Positions 26,573 to 34,875 of a stretch of 64,000 bases of DNA are shown here, one piece after another; positions within the stretch are counted from its first letter, which is position 1; each line of letters starts with the position of its first letter. Origin of the DNA: Streptomyces nitrosporeus (GTDB lineage Bacteria; Actinomycetota; Actinomycetes; Streptomycetales; Streptomycetaceae); contig NZ_CP023702.1 of the NCBI RefSeq assembly GCF_008704555.1, forward strand, positions 5,184,001 to 5,248,000, in the 5' to 3' direction. The notes under the pieces were generated by a model. The model had not been told where the DNA came from, did no database searches, and was given only the letters and a program-made list of their open reading frames with translations. The position numbers were made by a program, and so were the translations under genes.

Positions 26573-26745
26573 CCTTCGCGACGTGGCGGAAGTCCTCGTA
26601 CAGCAACTCGGACGGCGGAGACTGCGTCGAGGTTTCCGACGACTTCGCGGGTATCGTCCCCGTGCGTGACTCGAAGTGCCCGCAGGGCCCGGCGGTGGTG
26701 TTCGGTGCCTCGGCGTGGACGGCGTTCGTCCGCGACGTGCGCTGA
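26548..26745 (+). CDS. DUF397 protein, partner of the XRE regulator
   Basis: 65 residues: W13-R-K-S-S-Y-S-N motif, GG-x-CVEV, and VRDSK-x-P-x-G-P followed by W57-x-x-F, the complete DUF397 pattern. Start ATG 26548 with AAGGAG eight bases upstream, overlapping the preceding gene by 25 nt. DUF397 proteins bind or modulate their XRE partner in WhiJ-type systems; the mechanism is not settled. A second copy at 27377-27574 is identical at 57 of 65 residues. Confidence 0.9.
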   Translation: MRSRRPDLTFATWRKSSYSNSDGGDCVEVSDDFAGIVPVRDSKCPQGPAVVFGASAWTAFVRDVR

Positions 26746-26750
26746 CCCCC

Positions 26751-26789
26751 CGCCGACGGCCCCCGGGCACCTGCCGGGGGCCGTCGGCG
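26751..26789 (+). terminator. perfect 16-bp hairpin terminator
   Basis: Arms at 26751-26766 and 26774-26789 around loop GCACCTG. The same hairpin, loop included, recurs at 27587-27621 after the second DUF397 gene. Confidence 0.75.
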
Positions 26790-27235
26790 TATCCGCACAC
26801 CCCGCCGTCACCGTCCCTGTCACTTGTGAACGCCGACAGCCGAGGCGATGAGTCGCCGCAGTTCAGCTTGAAATCCGCTTCGCTCGGAGTGAGCTGTTGT
26901 GGTCCGTGGGTCAGCCCTGACGCTTCGAAGGGGCGGATACGTGCGGACGAGCCGAGGGCGATGGCGTAGGAGCCCAGACACGTCCAGGAGGAGGCGGCCA
27001 GACCCGCCTCCTCTCCGTTGCCCATGCCCGGTGAGCGTAGTGCGTCACCCGTGCAGGAACGCCGCGAACGGTACGTCCACGACGGTTGGACGGGCTGTGC
27101 CGCGGTCGTGGAAACCGTCGTCTCCGTCAGAGGAGCAGAATCCGGGCCGTCAGTGATCCTCGTCGCGGAGACAGCGGGTTCCGGAAGAAGGAGAGGCGGT
27201 ATGGCCTTGCTCCCCCAGGACACAGGAGAATGGGA
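26790..27235. other. intergenic region between the two XRE/DUF397 copies
   Basis: About 450 nt with lower G+C and no gene I can support on either strand. It contains a hairpin GAGGAGGCGG-CCAGAC-CCGCCTCCTC (26988-27013) that could end a transcript. The last 50 nt are homologous to the leader of the intact XRE gene (Shine-Dalgarno ACAGGAGA retained). Confidence 0.5.
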
Positions 27236-27401
27236 AGGCCCCGAAGCAGGCCCGACGCGAGTGGGGGCGCCCGTCCTGGGAGTGGTGAGTGAGACCTTGG
27301 GACGGCTGCGGGACCAGGCGCTCTCCCCGGAGCGGACGACCGAGTTCATCCAGCGGCTGATCAAGGAGATCCGTACATGCGATCCCGCCGACCCGATCTG
27401 A
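27236..27401 (+). pseudogene. remnant of a duplicated XRE/DUF5753 regulator
   Basis: The segment aligns with both ends of the intact gene at 25724. At its start, ATG has become AGG (27236-27238) after the retained ACAGGAGA. About 60 nt later the frame reaches a stop. Shortly after, the sequence jumps from CTGCGGGA of the early coding region straight to the GAC(A/C)AGGCGCT(T/C)TCCCCGG of the last 35 codons, removing about 680 bp. The final 30 codons are nearly unchanged because they overlap the next gene. Not a functional regulator. Confidence 0.8.
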
Positions 27402-27574
27402 CCTCCGCGACGTGGCGGAAGTCCTCGTACAGCAACTCCGACGGCGGTAACTGCGTCGAGGTGTCCGACGACTTCGCGGGCCTCGTCCCCGTGCGTGACT
27501 CGAAGCGTCCGCAGGGCCCGGCGCTGGTCTTCGGGGCCTCGGCGTGGTCGGCGTTCGTCCACGGCGTGCGCTGA
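27377..27574 (+). CDS. DUF397 protein, second copy
   Basis: 65 residues with all DUF397 motifs intact and the AAGGAG ribosome-binding site preserved. It differs from the first copy at 8 positions (including C44R and D25N), and most nucleotide differences are conservative. It has lost its cognate regulator (see pseudogene 27236-27401), so it is either kept for cross-talk with the intact XRE protein or drifting. Confidence 0.85.
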   Translation: MRSRRPDLTSATWRKSSYSNSDGGNCVEVSDDFAGLVPVRDSKRPQGPALVFGASAWSAFVHGVR

Positions 27575-27586
27575 GCCCTGCACGCA

Positions 27587-27621
27587 CCGACGGCCCCCGG
27601 GCACCTGCCGGGGGCCGTCGG
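27587..27621 (+). terminator. perfect 14-bp hairpin terminator (duplicate)
   Basis: CCGACGGCCCCCGG (27587-27600), loop GCACCTG, CCGGGGGCCGTCGG (27608-27621); the copy of the hairpin at 26751-26789. Confidence 0.75.
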
Positions 27622-27642
27622 CGTATCCGGACGCCCCGCCCG

Positions 27643-29103
27643 TCAGCGGCGGCTCTCCGGGGCGGGGCCGGCCGCCTTCCGGGCCTTGCGGCGCAAGGCG
27701 TCCCGTACCAGCGCGGTGGCCACCACCAGCGCGGCGACGAGCAGGGAGAGCAGCACCTGCTCACGCCCCGCTTCGTCGGTCAGCATGTAGACCAGCACGA
27801 ACGAGATCATCGCGATCGTCGCCCAGGTCAAGTACGGGAAGAGCCACATCCGTACGACCAGCTTCTCCGGCTGCTCGCGCAGGATCATGCCCCGCATCCG
27901 CAGCTGGGTGAAGCAGATGACCAGCCAGACGAACAGGGCGACCGCACCGGAGGAGTTCAGCAGGAACTGGAAGACGCTGTCTGGCCACCGGTAGTTGAAG
28001 AAGACCGCCACGAAACCGAACACGACGGAGGAGAGGATCGCCGTCTGCGGCACCCCGCCCTTGTTGACCCGGGCGAAGGCCCTGGGCGCGTCGCCCCGCT
28101 CCCCGAGCGAGAAGGCCATCCGGGAAGCGGTGTAGAGGCCGGAGTTCAGACAGGACAGGACGGCCGTCAGCACGATGACGTCCATGACCTGGCCGGCGTG
28201 CGGGATCCCGATGGAGTTCAGCGCCGCGACGTACGACCCCTCCTCGGTGATCGACGGGTCGTTCCACGGCAGCAGGGTCAGGACCACGAAGATCGAGCCC
28301 AGGTAGAAGACGGCGATGCGCCAGATCACGCTGTTGGTGGCCTTGGAGACGGCCCGCTGCGGGTCGGCGGACTCGCCTGCCGCCAGCGTCACGATCTCAC
28401 TGCCCATGAACGAGAAGACCACCATCAGGATCCCGGTGAGGATCGCCCCGGGCCCCTCGGGGAAGAAACCGCCGGAGTCCGTGAGGTGGGCGAGCCCCGA
28501 GCCCGGATGGTCGGAGCCGGGCAGCAGCCCGAAGACCGCCAGCAGGCCGACGAGGACGAAGGCGCCGATCGCCACGACCTTGATACCGGCGAACCAGAAC
28601 TCGAACTCCCCGTAGCTCCCGACCGAGACCAGGTTGGTCGCCGTCAGCACCACCATGACGATCAACGCCCAGGCCCACTGGGGCACCGCCGGCACCCAGC
28701 CCTCCAGGATCGTGGCGCCCGCCGTGGCCTCGACGGCGAGCACCACGACCCAGAAGAACCAGTACAGCCAGCCGATGGAGAAGCCCGCCCAGCGGCCCAG
28801 GGCCTGGTCGGCGTAGGCGGAGAAGGAGCCGGAACTGGGGCGTGCGGCGGCCATCTCGCCCAGCATCCGCATGACGAAGACCACCATCAGGCCGACGAGG
28901 GCGTAGGAGATGAGAATGGCCGGCCCGGCGGCGGCGATACCGGCGCCGGAGCCCACGAACAGCCCGGCGCCGATCACCCCGCCGATGGCGATCATCGAGA
29001 GGTGGCGGTTCTTGAGACCGGCCTGAAGACCGTTCCCCGACCCGGGGGTCTTCGGCTCACCGGACTCCTGGCCCGGTTTCGCCGGGGTTGTCTGCGACGT
29101 CAT
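27643..29103 (-). CDS. amino-acid permease, AAT/APC family (GabP-like)
   Basis: 486 residues, 12 predicted helices, same signature as the permease at 22741 (LKNRHLSMIAIGGVIGAGLF; EFEFWFAGIKV). The loop AAGESADPQRAVSKATNSVIWR is typical of GABA permease-like members. Start ATG 29103 with AAGGA eight bases upstream. The two permeases share most of the N-terminal half and the LVVRMWLFP motif, so they are old duplicates rather than a recent copy. Substrate inferred only at the family level (neutral amino acids or GABA). Confidence 0.87.
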   Translation of the reverse strand: MTSQTTPAKPGQESGEPKTPGSGNGLQAGLKNRHLSMIAIGGVIGAGLFVGSGAGIAAAGPAILISYALVGLMVVFVMRMLGEMAAARPSSGSFSAYADQALGRWAGFSIGWLYWFFWVVVLAVEATAGATILEGWVPAVPQWAWALIVMVVLTATNLVSVGSYGEFEFWFAGIKVVAIGAFVLVGLLAVFGLLPGSDHPGSGLAHLTDSGGFFPEGPGAILTGILMVVFSFMGSEIVTLAAGESADPQRAVSKATNSVIWRIAVFYLGSIFVVLTLLPWNDPSITEEGSYVAALNSIGIPHAGQVMDVIVLTAVLSCLNSGLYTASRMAFSLGERGDAPRAFARVNKGGVPQTAILSSVVFGFVAVFFNYRWPDSVFQFLLNSSGAVALFVWLVICFTQLRMRGMILREQPEKLVVRMWLFPYLTWATIAMISFVLVYMLTDEAGREQVLLSLLVAALVVATALVRDALRRKARKAAGPAPESRR

Positions 29104-29373
29104 TGATCGAATCCTTACGTTTTCTGATCATGCGGGCCGGTTGTGTTCTGTTGTCCAGCGATACGAGGCAGCCCGGTGGCCCAGGGCGGATCCCCGCCCC
29201 CGGTGCCGACGGAACCGGAGGCGGCACCACCGGCTCCGGACGCCGGACCCGGCCGTCGCCGGAACGGCGCCGCCCCCGCGCCTGGCGGGGGCGGCGCCGC
29301 GGGCCCCGTACCGCACCAGGGGCGTCCGACCCCGCTGACGGCTACCCCGTCCGGTCCGTGCCACACTTCACGC

Positions 29374-29862
29374 ATGCGCGTGTACCTCGGCTCGGACCAT
29401 GCCGGCTACGAACTCAAGAACCACCTCGTCGAGTGGCTCACCGCTCACGGCCACGAGGCCGTCGACTGCGGCCCCCACATCTACGACGCCCAGGACGACT
29501 ACCCGCCCTTCTGCCTCCGTGCCGCCGAGCGGACGGCCGCGGACAAGGACAGCCTCGGGATCGTCATCGGCGGCTCGGGCAACGGCGAGCAGATCGCCGC
29601 GAACAAGGTGAAGGGCGTCCGCGCCGCACTGGCCTGGAGCGAGCAGACCGCCGCGCTCGGCCGGGAGCACAACGACGCCAACGTGGTGGCCATCGGCGGC
29701 CGGATGCACTCGGTGGAGGAGTCCACCAAGTTCGTCGAGATCTTCCTCACCACCCCGTACTCCGGGGAGGAGCGCCACACCCGCCGCATCGAGATGCTGT
29801 CGGCGTACGAGACCACCGGCGAGCTCCCGCCGGTCCCGGCCCACCACCCGCAGCAGGGCTGA
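29374..29862 (+). CDS. rpiB: ribose-5-phosphate isomerase B
   Basis: 162 residues, the same length as M. tuberculosis RpiB. It interconverts ribose 5-phosphate and ribulose 5-phosphate in the pentose phosphate pathway. N-terminal SDHAGYELK carries phosphate- and substrate-binding residues; the GGSGNGEQIAANK loop has Glu in place of the catalytic Cys of Gram-negative RpiB, the actinobacterial variant. HNDANVVAIGGR follows. CACACT ends 6 nt before ATG 29374, so the transcript may be leaderless. It is followed by nei as in M. tuberculosis. Confidence 0.94.
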   Translation: MRVYLGSDHAGYELKNHLVEWLTAHGHEAVDCGPHIYDAQDDYPPFCLRAAERTAADKDSLGIVIGGSGNGEQIAANKVKGVRAALAWSEQTAALGREHNDANVVAIGGRMHSVEESTKFVEIFLTTPYSGEERHTRRIEMLSAYETTGELPPVPAHHPQQG

Positions 29863-29886
29863 CGGCCCCGCACCGCCCCCGCCTCA

Positions 29887-29920
29887 CCGTGCCGCCGTGC
29901 CCCCGGGCGCGGCGGCACGG
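29887..29920 (+). terminator. 11-bp hairpin with short T tract
   Basis: CCGTGCCGCCG (29887-29897) pairs with CGGCGGCACGG (29910-29920), followed by CCGTTTCT. Confidence 0.65.
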
Positions 29921-29971
29921 CCGTTTCTCCCGGGCGGCACCACCGCACCGGCACCACCGAGGAGATCCGCC

Positions 29972-30802
29972 GTGCCCGAAGGGCATACGATCCACCGCCT
30001 CGCCGAGGACCACCGCTCCCGGTTCGCGGGCCGCCCGGTACGCGTGAGCAGCCCGCAGGGCAAGTTCGCCGCGAGCGCCGCCCTGCTCGACGGCCGGACC
30101 CTCACCGGCACCGACGCCCACGGCAAACACCTCTTCCTGGGGTTCGGCACCGGTGAGGACCAGGACTGGATCCACATCCACCTCGGCCTCTTCGGCAAGC
30201 TGGGCTTCGGCACGGTCCCGGCGCCCCCGCCCACCGACACGGTCCGGCTGCGGCTCGTCGGCGCCCATGACTACGCCGACCTGCGCGGCCCCACCACCTG
30301 CGCCCTGATCACCGGAGCCGAGAAGAGCGCGATACACGGCCGGCTCGGCCCCGACCCGCTGCGCGGCGACGAGGACGGTGAGCGGGCCTGGCGGCGGATC
30401 TCCCGCAGCCGGGTCACCGTGGCCGCCCTGCTGATGGACCAGAAGGTCGTCGCGGGCGTCGGCAACGTCTACCGCGCCGAGGTCCTCTTCCGGCACGGCA
30501 TCGACCCCTACCTCCCCGGCAAGGACCTCACCCGGGCCGCATGGGACGCGATCTGGGAGGACCTGGGCGCGCTGATGCGCGAGGGCGTACGCGCCAACCG
30601 CATCGACACCGTCCGCCCCGCGCACACCCCCGAGGCCATGGGCCGCCCGCCGCGCGTCGACGACCACGGCGGCGAGGTCTACGTCTACCGGCGGGCCCGG
30701 CAGGCCTGCCATGTCTGCGGTACACCGGTGCGCACCGCGGACCTCGCCGCCCGCAACCTCTTCTGGTGCCCCACCTGCCAGCCCTCCGCGTCGGGCCGGT
30801 GA
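29972..30802 (+). CDS. nei: Fpg/Nei-family DNA glycosylase
   Basis: 276 residues; excises oxidised bases with beta/delta lyase activity. The N-terminus after Met removal is PEGHTIHR: Pro is the Schiff-base nucleophile and Glu the second catalytic residue. The helix-two-turn-helix reads MDQKVVAGVGNVYRAEVLF. The C-terminal zinc finger is complete (CHVCG...WCPTC). Start GTG 29972 with GGAG seven bases upstream. The Nei2/Rv2464c type fits the neighbourhood. Its stop codon lies in a short repeat family described at 30796-30913. Confidence 0.93.
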   Translation: MPEGHTIHRLAEDHRSRFAGRPVRVSSPQGKFAASAALLDGRTLTGTDAHGKHLFLGFGTGEDQDWIHIHLGLFGKLGFGTVPAPPPTDTVRLRLVGAHDYADLRGPTTCALITGAEKSAIHGRLGPDPLRGDEDGERAWRRISRSRVTVAALLMDQKVVAGVGNVYRAEVLFRHGIDPYLPGKDLTRAAWDAIWEDLGALMREGVRANRIDTVRPAHTPEAMGRPPRVDDHGGEVYVYRRARQACHVCGTPVRTADLAARNLFWCPTCQPSASGR

Positions 30803-30913
30803 CGGGGAGGCCCGGTGACGGGGGCGGCCTGTCGGGGAAGACAGGTGGCGAGGAGGGCCTGACGCGGAGTGCCGGTGACGCGGAGGGCCCGGCGAGGCGG
30901 GCCGGTGACGGGG
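30796..30913 (+). repeat. four copies of CCGGTGACG(G/C)GG after the nei stop
   Basis: Copies start at 30796 (containing the nei TGA stop), 30812, 30872 and 30902. The first two are tandem with a 16-nt period. They fill the gap between the convergent nei and Eis-like genes. Confidence 0.7.
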
Positions 30914-30929
30914 GCGGCCCGAGCCGGGG

Positions 30930-32162
30930 TCAGAACCCGTGCGGGCACCACGGTTCGACGTCCCAGGAGAAGGCCAGGGACGCCTGTGCCACCGCGCCCG
31001 GCCGGTGCTCCCCGACCAGCCCGGCCGCCGCCAGCGTGGTCAGCGACACCCCGCCCAGATAGGCCGCGCCCAACTCCCGTACCGACACGGACAGATCGGC
31101 GGGGTCCTCGGACCGCCGGCAGGAGGCCGCGCCCTTCTCGTCGGCCGTCAGCCGCCAGCGCCCCGCGTTCCACGGGCAGAAGCCGTCCTCCACCTCCAGC
31201 ACCACGTCCACCGGCGCCCGGTAGCGCCGTGCCTCCAGCGCCGCCGGAAGGTCCACCAGCCGGACGTACAGCCCGTCCCAGACCCGTACCTCGCAGCGCC
31301 GCACGTCCGAGACCAGCCGCAGTACCGCGTCGTCCACGGGACGGTTGCGGCACTCGACCACCGACGTCAGGTCGATGCCGAAGAGGAAACGCCACAGCGC
31401 CGCGTACGAGGCCGGGTCCAGCGCCGCGAGATCCCGCACCGCGACCGTGCCCTGCGGGCGGGGCCCGTCCCAGGAGGGCCGGACGTGGAAGGTGGCGTAC
31501 CCGGTGACCTCGCCGTCCCGCTCCGCCAGGACGCACTGGAGAGGGGAGCCGCCCGCCCGTCCGCCTTCCGGGTCGTTCACCGGCAGCCGCTCCCATCCGG
31601 GCTGCCGCAGCGGGGTGCCGGGGCGGCCCGCCGCCAGACGCGCGTACACCGCCTCGCAGGCGTCCAGCGCCCCGGCCGGCGACGCGTAACGTATCCGGAC
31701 CTCCTCCGTGCCCGGGGGCAGCGAGAGCCCCACCCGGGAGCTGTCGATCCGCAGGTTCAGCTCCCCGGTGGCCGCGCCGTAGCCGAACCGGCCGTAGATG
31801 GAGGGCTCCGACGCCGTCAGCACGGCAAGCGGCTCGCCCCACGCGCGGACGTCCTCCAGCTGACGCCGCATCATCGATCTCAGCAGACCCTGCCTGCGGT
31901 GCGTGGCCGCGACGCCCACCATGGTGACCCCGGCGGCCGGCACGGCGGCCCCGCCGGGCACGGACATCCGGAAGGCGTGGGCGCCGGCCGTGCCCACCCA
32001 GGCCGAACCGTCCCAGTGGCCGATCGCCCGGTCCGGCCGGGCCAGCGCGTCGTACATCTCCCGGGACTCCGGCGCGGTCGGGACGCCACCGAAGGCCAGT
32101 TCGACGCAGGTGAACCAGGCGTCCCATTCCGAGGCCGGGGGCACCCGCAGTTCTGTAGTCAT
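30930..32162 (-). CDS. Eis-like GNAT N-acetyltransferase
   Basis: 410 residues, three-part Eis architecture. The N-terminal GNAT domain has VTMVGVAATHRRQGLLRSMM (acetyl-CoA loop H-R-R-Q-G-L), then SEPSIYGRFGYG; a second GNAT-like domain and a C-terminal SCP2-like domain follow. The chain ends in Phe, and in mycobacterial Eis the terminal carboxylate is the catalytic base. Eis enzymes acetylate aminoglycosides and other amines at several positions; the native substrate here is unknown. Start ATG 32162 with only a weak upstream AGGG. Divergent from the PP2C phosphatase gene. Confidence 0.85.
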   Translation of the reverse strand: MTTELRVPPASEWDAWFTCVELAFGGVPTAPESREMYDALARPDRAIGHWDGSAWVGTAGAHAFRMSVPGGAAVPAAGVTMVGVAATHRRQGLLRSMMRRQLEDVRAWGEPLAVLTASEPSIYGRFGYGAATGELNLRIDSSRVGLSLPPGTEEVRIRYASPAGALDACEAVYARLAAGRPGTPLRQPGWERLPVNDPEGGRAGGSPLQCVLAERDGEVTGYATFHVRPSWDGPRPQGTVAVRDLAALDPASYAALWRFLFGIDLTSVVECRNRPVDDAVLRLVSDVRRCEVRVWDGLYVRLVDLPAALEARRYRAPVDVVLEVEDGFCPWNAGRWRLTADEKGAASCRRSEDPADLSVSVRELGAAYLGGVSLTTLAAAGLVGEHRPGAVAQASLAFSWDVEPWCPHGF

Positions 32163-32254
32163 ATGCCCTGCATACCAGCGGCTCCGGCACACGGTCGAAC
32201 CGGTTTCGGGCAACTTGTCGTGGGCCCCCTCTGCGCCGGAGGCCCCCAGGTGGA

Positions 32255-32260
32255 TAAGGT
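32255..32260 (+). promoter_or_regulatory. -10 box of a probable leaderless promoter (PP2C gene)
   Basis: TAAGGT, 7 nt before ATG 32268, with no Shine-Dalgarno sequence. Confidence 0.45.
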
Positions 32261-32267
32261 CCCGGCA

Positions 32268-33413
32268 ATGGCCCGACGCGCAGGAGCAGACGCATACCCG
32301 GTCCGGTGGCGAAGAAGGATGCACCGGGCGCGCCTCGCGCTGCGCCGCTCCGGGGTCGACTACTTCCGCGGCGACGGCTCCGACTGGATAGCCCTGGCCG
32401 GGCTGATGGCGCTCCTCCCCGTCATCACCTGTGCCACCCTGCTCAACCCCGTCTGGTTCTCACCGGCCGCTCTGGCGCTGCCGATCGTGGTCGGCGGGCT
32501 CCTGCTGCGGCCGGCCAGCCTGCTCGGCCTGTACGCCGCCGCGGCCGCCGCGCTGATCGTCGAGTCGGTCAACCTCGGCCCCTACCTGGAGGTACCCGCC
32601 GCCGTCACGCCCGGTACGGTCCTGACCGTCGCGGCCTGCGGCTTCTTCGGCCTGGTGCTCGCCCAGTTCCGGGCGAGGGTCGGGGTCCCCTGGAGACGCG
32701 GCGGCACCATGCTCTTCGACCTGCGCGAACGCATCCGGGTCCAGAGCGCTCTGCCGCGACTGCCCCAGGGCTGGCACCGCGAGATGGCGCTGCGCCCGGC
32801 CGGCGGCCAGTCCTTCTCCGGCGACTTCGTCGTCGCGGCCCGCACCAACGGCGGCCGGACCCTGGAAGCCGTCCTCACCGACGTCTCCGGCAAGGGCATG
32901 GACGCGGCCTCCCGCGCGCTGCTGCTCTCCGGCGCCTTCGGCGGGCTGCTGGGCTCGCTGCCGCCGCACGGCTTCCTGCCCGCCGCCAACGGCTATCTGC
33001 TGCGCCAGGACTGGGACGAGGGCTTCGCCACCTCCATCCACCTCGTGCTGGACCTGGAGACGGGCGACTACGAGATCCTCTCGGCCGGGCACCCCCCGGC
33101 CCTCCAGCTGCACGCGGGCAGCGGCCGGTGGGAGGAGAAGGCGGCCGAAGGCCCCCTCCTCGGCGTGTACGACGGCGCCGAGTTCGACGCGGTGAAGGGC
33201 TCGCTGGCCCCCGGCGACGTCCTGCTGCTCTTCACGGACGGCCTGGTGGAGACCTCCGAACAGGACCTCTCCGAGGGGATCGACCGGCTGACGGGCGAGG
33301 CGGACCGCCATGTCGCCACCGGCTTCGAGGGGGCCGCCTGGCGCCTCATCGAGGCATGCGCCAAGGACGTCAACGACGACCGCGCGCTGCTTCTGCTGTC
33401 CCGGCGCGGCTGA
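32268..33413 (+). CDS. membrane-anchored PP2C/SpoIIE-type serine phosphatase
   Basis: 381 residues. Basic N-terminus, then four hydrophobic segments between residues about 40 and 140, then a cytoplasmic PP2C-type SpoIIE domain (about 165-380). Metal-binding motifs are visible: GGQSFSGDFVVA, LTDVSGKGMDA, SAGHPPALQL, LLLFTDGLVET and the terminal DDRALLLLSR. Such proteins dephosphorylate anti-sigma-factor antagonists in partner-switching pathways; no antagonist or kinase gene is adjacent. TM-SpoIIE phosphatases of this layout are frequent in Streptomyces. Confidence 0.9.
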   Translation: MARRAGADAYPVRWRRRMHRARLALRRSGVDYFRGDGSDWIALAGLMALLPVITCATLLNPVWFSPAALALPIVVGGLLLRPASLLGLYAAAAAALIVESVNLGPYLEVPAAVTPGTVLTVAACGFFGLVLAQFRARVGVPWRRGGTMLFDLRERIRVQSALPRLPQGWHREMALRPAGGQSFSGDFVVAARTNGGRTLEAVLTDVSGKGMDAASRALLLSGAFGGLLGSLPPHGFLPAANGYLLRQDWDEGFATSIHLVLDLETGDYEILSAGHPPALQLHAGSGRWEEKAAEGPLLGVYDGAEFDAVKGSLAPGDVLLLFTDGLVETSEQDLSEGIDRLTGEADRHVATGFEGAAWRLIEACAKDVNDDRALLLLSRRG

Positions 33414-33480
33414 ACCGTACGAAACGGCGCAAACGGCAACGGTGTCAACATGACGCCTGTCATCACTCGAACGAGAGCGC

Positions 33481-33514
33481 CCGGAGGGAGCGGCCGTCCG
33501 GCGGCCCCCTCCGG
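33481..33514. terminator. two-part hairpin between convergent genes
   Basis: CCGGAGGG (33481-33488) pairs with CCCTCCGG (33507-33514); inner stem GGCCG-TCCGG-CGGCC. Confidence 0.6.
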
Positions 33515-33522
33515 ACACCCCG

Positions 33523-34755
33523 TCAGACAGGCACCGCGGTCTTCTCGGCCTCACGGTCCCCGGCCCCGCGTCCCCCGGGAAGGAACCGCGCCAGCAGGTG
33601 GGGGCGCCCGGCGGCCAGCGGGGACAGCACCGCGAGCAGGAGCACGTACCCGGCGATGAACGGCGAGAGCCGCTCGTCCAGCCCGGCGCCCGCCGCCATG
33701 GTGGCGAGGATGAGCGCGAACTCGCCCCGGGCCATGAGGGTGGTGGAGATGTTCGACGCGGCCAGCGGGCCGAAGCCGTACACCCGTGCGGAGAACATGC
33801 CGGAGAGCACGTTCATCGCCACGGTCAGGACCACGGCGGCCAGCACCGGCCAGGCCACGCTCGGGAGGTCACCGGGGTCGATCGACAGGCCGAACGCGAA
33901 GAAGAAGATCGCGCCGAAGGCGTCCCGCAGCGGATGGACCAGCTTGAGGATCCGCTTGGCGGAGGTCGTGCTGCCGAGCATCAGACCCACCATGAAGGCG
34001 CCGATCGCGTCCGCGACGCCGAACAGGTCGGAGACGCCGGCGACGAGGACAGCCGCTCCCAGGAAGGAGATGACCAGGAGTTCGTCGTCCCGTGTGTGGA
34101 TCAGCTTGCTGATGACCCTGGTGCCGAAACGGGCGGCCAGGGCGAGCAGGAGCAGGAAGGCGAACGCCTTGCCGCCGTCCATGAGCGCCGCGCCCATGCC
34201 GTCGGACCGGGACAGGACCGGCTGCAGGGCGGCGAGGTAGAGGGCCAGGAAGATGTCGTCGATGACGATGATGCCCAGGATCGGCTTGGTCTCCGGGCTG
34301 CCCAGGCGTTTCAGGTCGACCAGGATCTTGGTGACGATCGCCGAGGACGAGATGCCGATGACGCCGGCCATCACCAGCGCCTCCGAGGTGCCCCAGCCCA
34401 GCACGAAGCCGAACCCGAGCCCGGCGCCGACGTTGAGGACGAGGTAGACGGTGCCGGCGAGCACCATCTTGCGCCCGCCGGCCTTGAGGTCGTCGAGGTG
34501 GAACTCCAGCCCCAGGTAGAAGAGCAGCAGGACGAGGCCGAGCGCGGAGAGCATCTCCAGCTCGTGCGGGTCGTCGACGATGACGGCCCCGGGGGTGTGC
34601 GGGCCGAGCAGGATCCCGGCCAGGATGAACAAGGGGATGGTCGGCAGTCCGATACGGCCGCCGACGCGGGCGAGGACGGCGGCGGCCAGGAAGGCGCCTC
34701 CCATGGCGATGAGCGTGTCTGCGTGTCCGATGAGTCTGATCCTTACTTCGGTCAA
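33523..34755 (-). CDS. cation:proton antiporter, CPA2 family
   Basis: 410 residues, about 12-13 hydrophobic segments, Na_H_Exchanger fold. Typical motifs are GLPTIPLFILAGILLGPHTPG near the first helices, YLGLEFHLDDL, GVIGISSSAIVTKIL, and IIVIDDIFLALYLA, whose paired Asp residues lie at the ion-binding helix. No TrkA-N/RCK domain is attached, so a separate gating subunit (KhtT-like) may exist elsewhere. The best start is TTG 34755 by frame; no good ribosome-binding site precedes it, so the start is uncertain. Probably K+ or Na+/H+ exchange in pH homeostasis. Confidence 0.85.
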   Translation of the reverse strand: MTEVRIRLIGHADTLIAMGGAFLAAAVLARVGGRIGLPTIPLFILAGILLGPHTPGAVIVDDPHELEMLSALGLVLLLFYLGLEFHLDDLKAGGRKMVLAGTVYLVLNVGAGLGFGFVLGWGTSEALVMAGVIGISSSAIVTKILVDLKRLGSPETKPILGIIVIDDIFLALYLAALQPVLSRSDGMGAALMDGGKAFAFLLLLALAARFGTRVISKLIHTRDDELLVISFLGAAVLVAGVSDLFGVADAIGAFMVGLMLGSTTSAKRILKLVHPLRDAFGAIFFFAFGLSIDPGDLPSVAWPVLAAVVLTVAMNVLSGMFSARVYGFGPLAASNISTTLMARGEFALILATMAAGAGLDERLSPFIAGYVLLLAVLSPLAAGRPHLLARFLPGGRGAGDREAEKTAVPV

Positions 34756-34863
34756 GAGCGCGTCAAGGATTCGTCAGTAATTAGTTTACCGAACGATTGA
34801 CTGGGCAAGTCTGTACCTGCCGAAATAAAGGCAACTGCCCTGCTGGGGGCGAGGTTTCGGACG

Positions 34864-34869
34864 TACGGT
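34864..34869 (+). promoter_or_regulatory. -10 box of a probable leaderless promoter (HD hydrolase gene)
   Basis: TACGGT ends 6 nt before ATG 34876. The 110-nt region to the left is unusually AT-rich and also carries the divergent antiporter promoter (TAAACT and TAATTA on the minus strand). Confidence 0.5.
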
Positions 34870-34875
34870 CGGCGT

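Noticed and set aside
26790..27200. A gene between the two XRE/DUF397 copies
   Set aside because: Frames on both strands lack ribosome-binding sites, typical codon-position bias and recognisable protein motifs.
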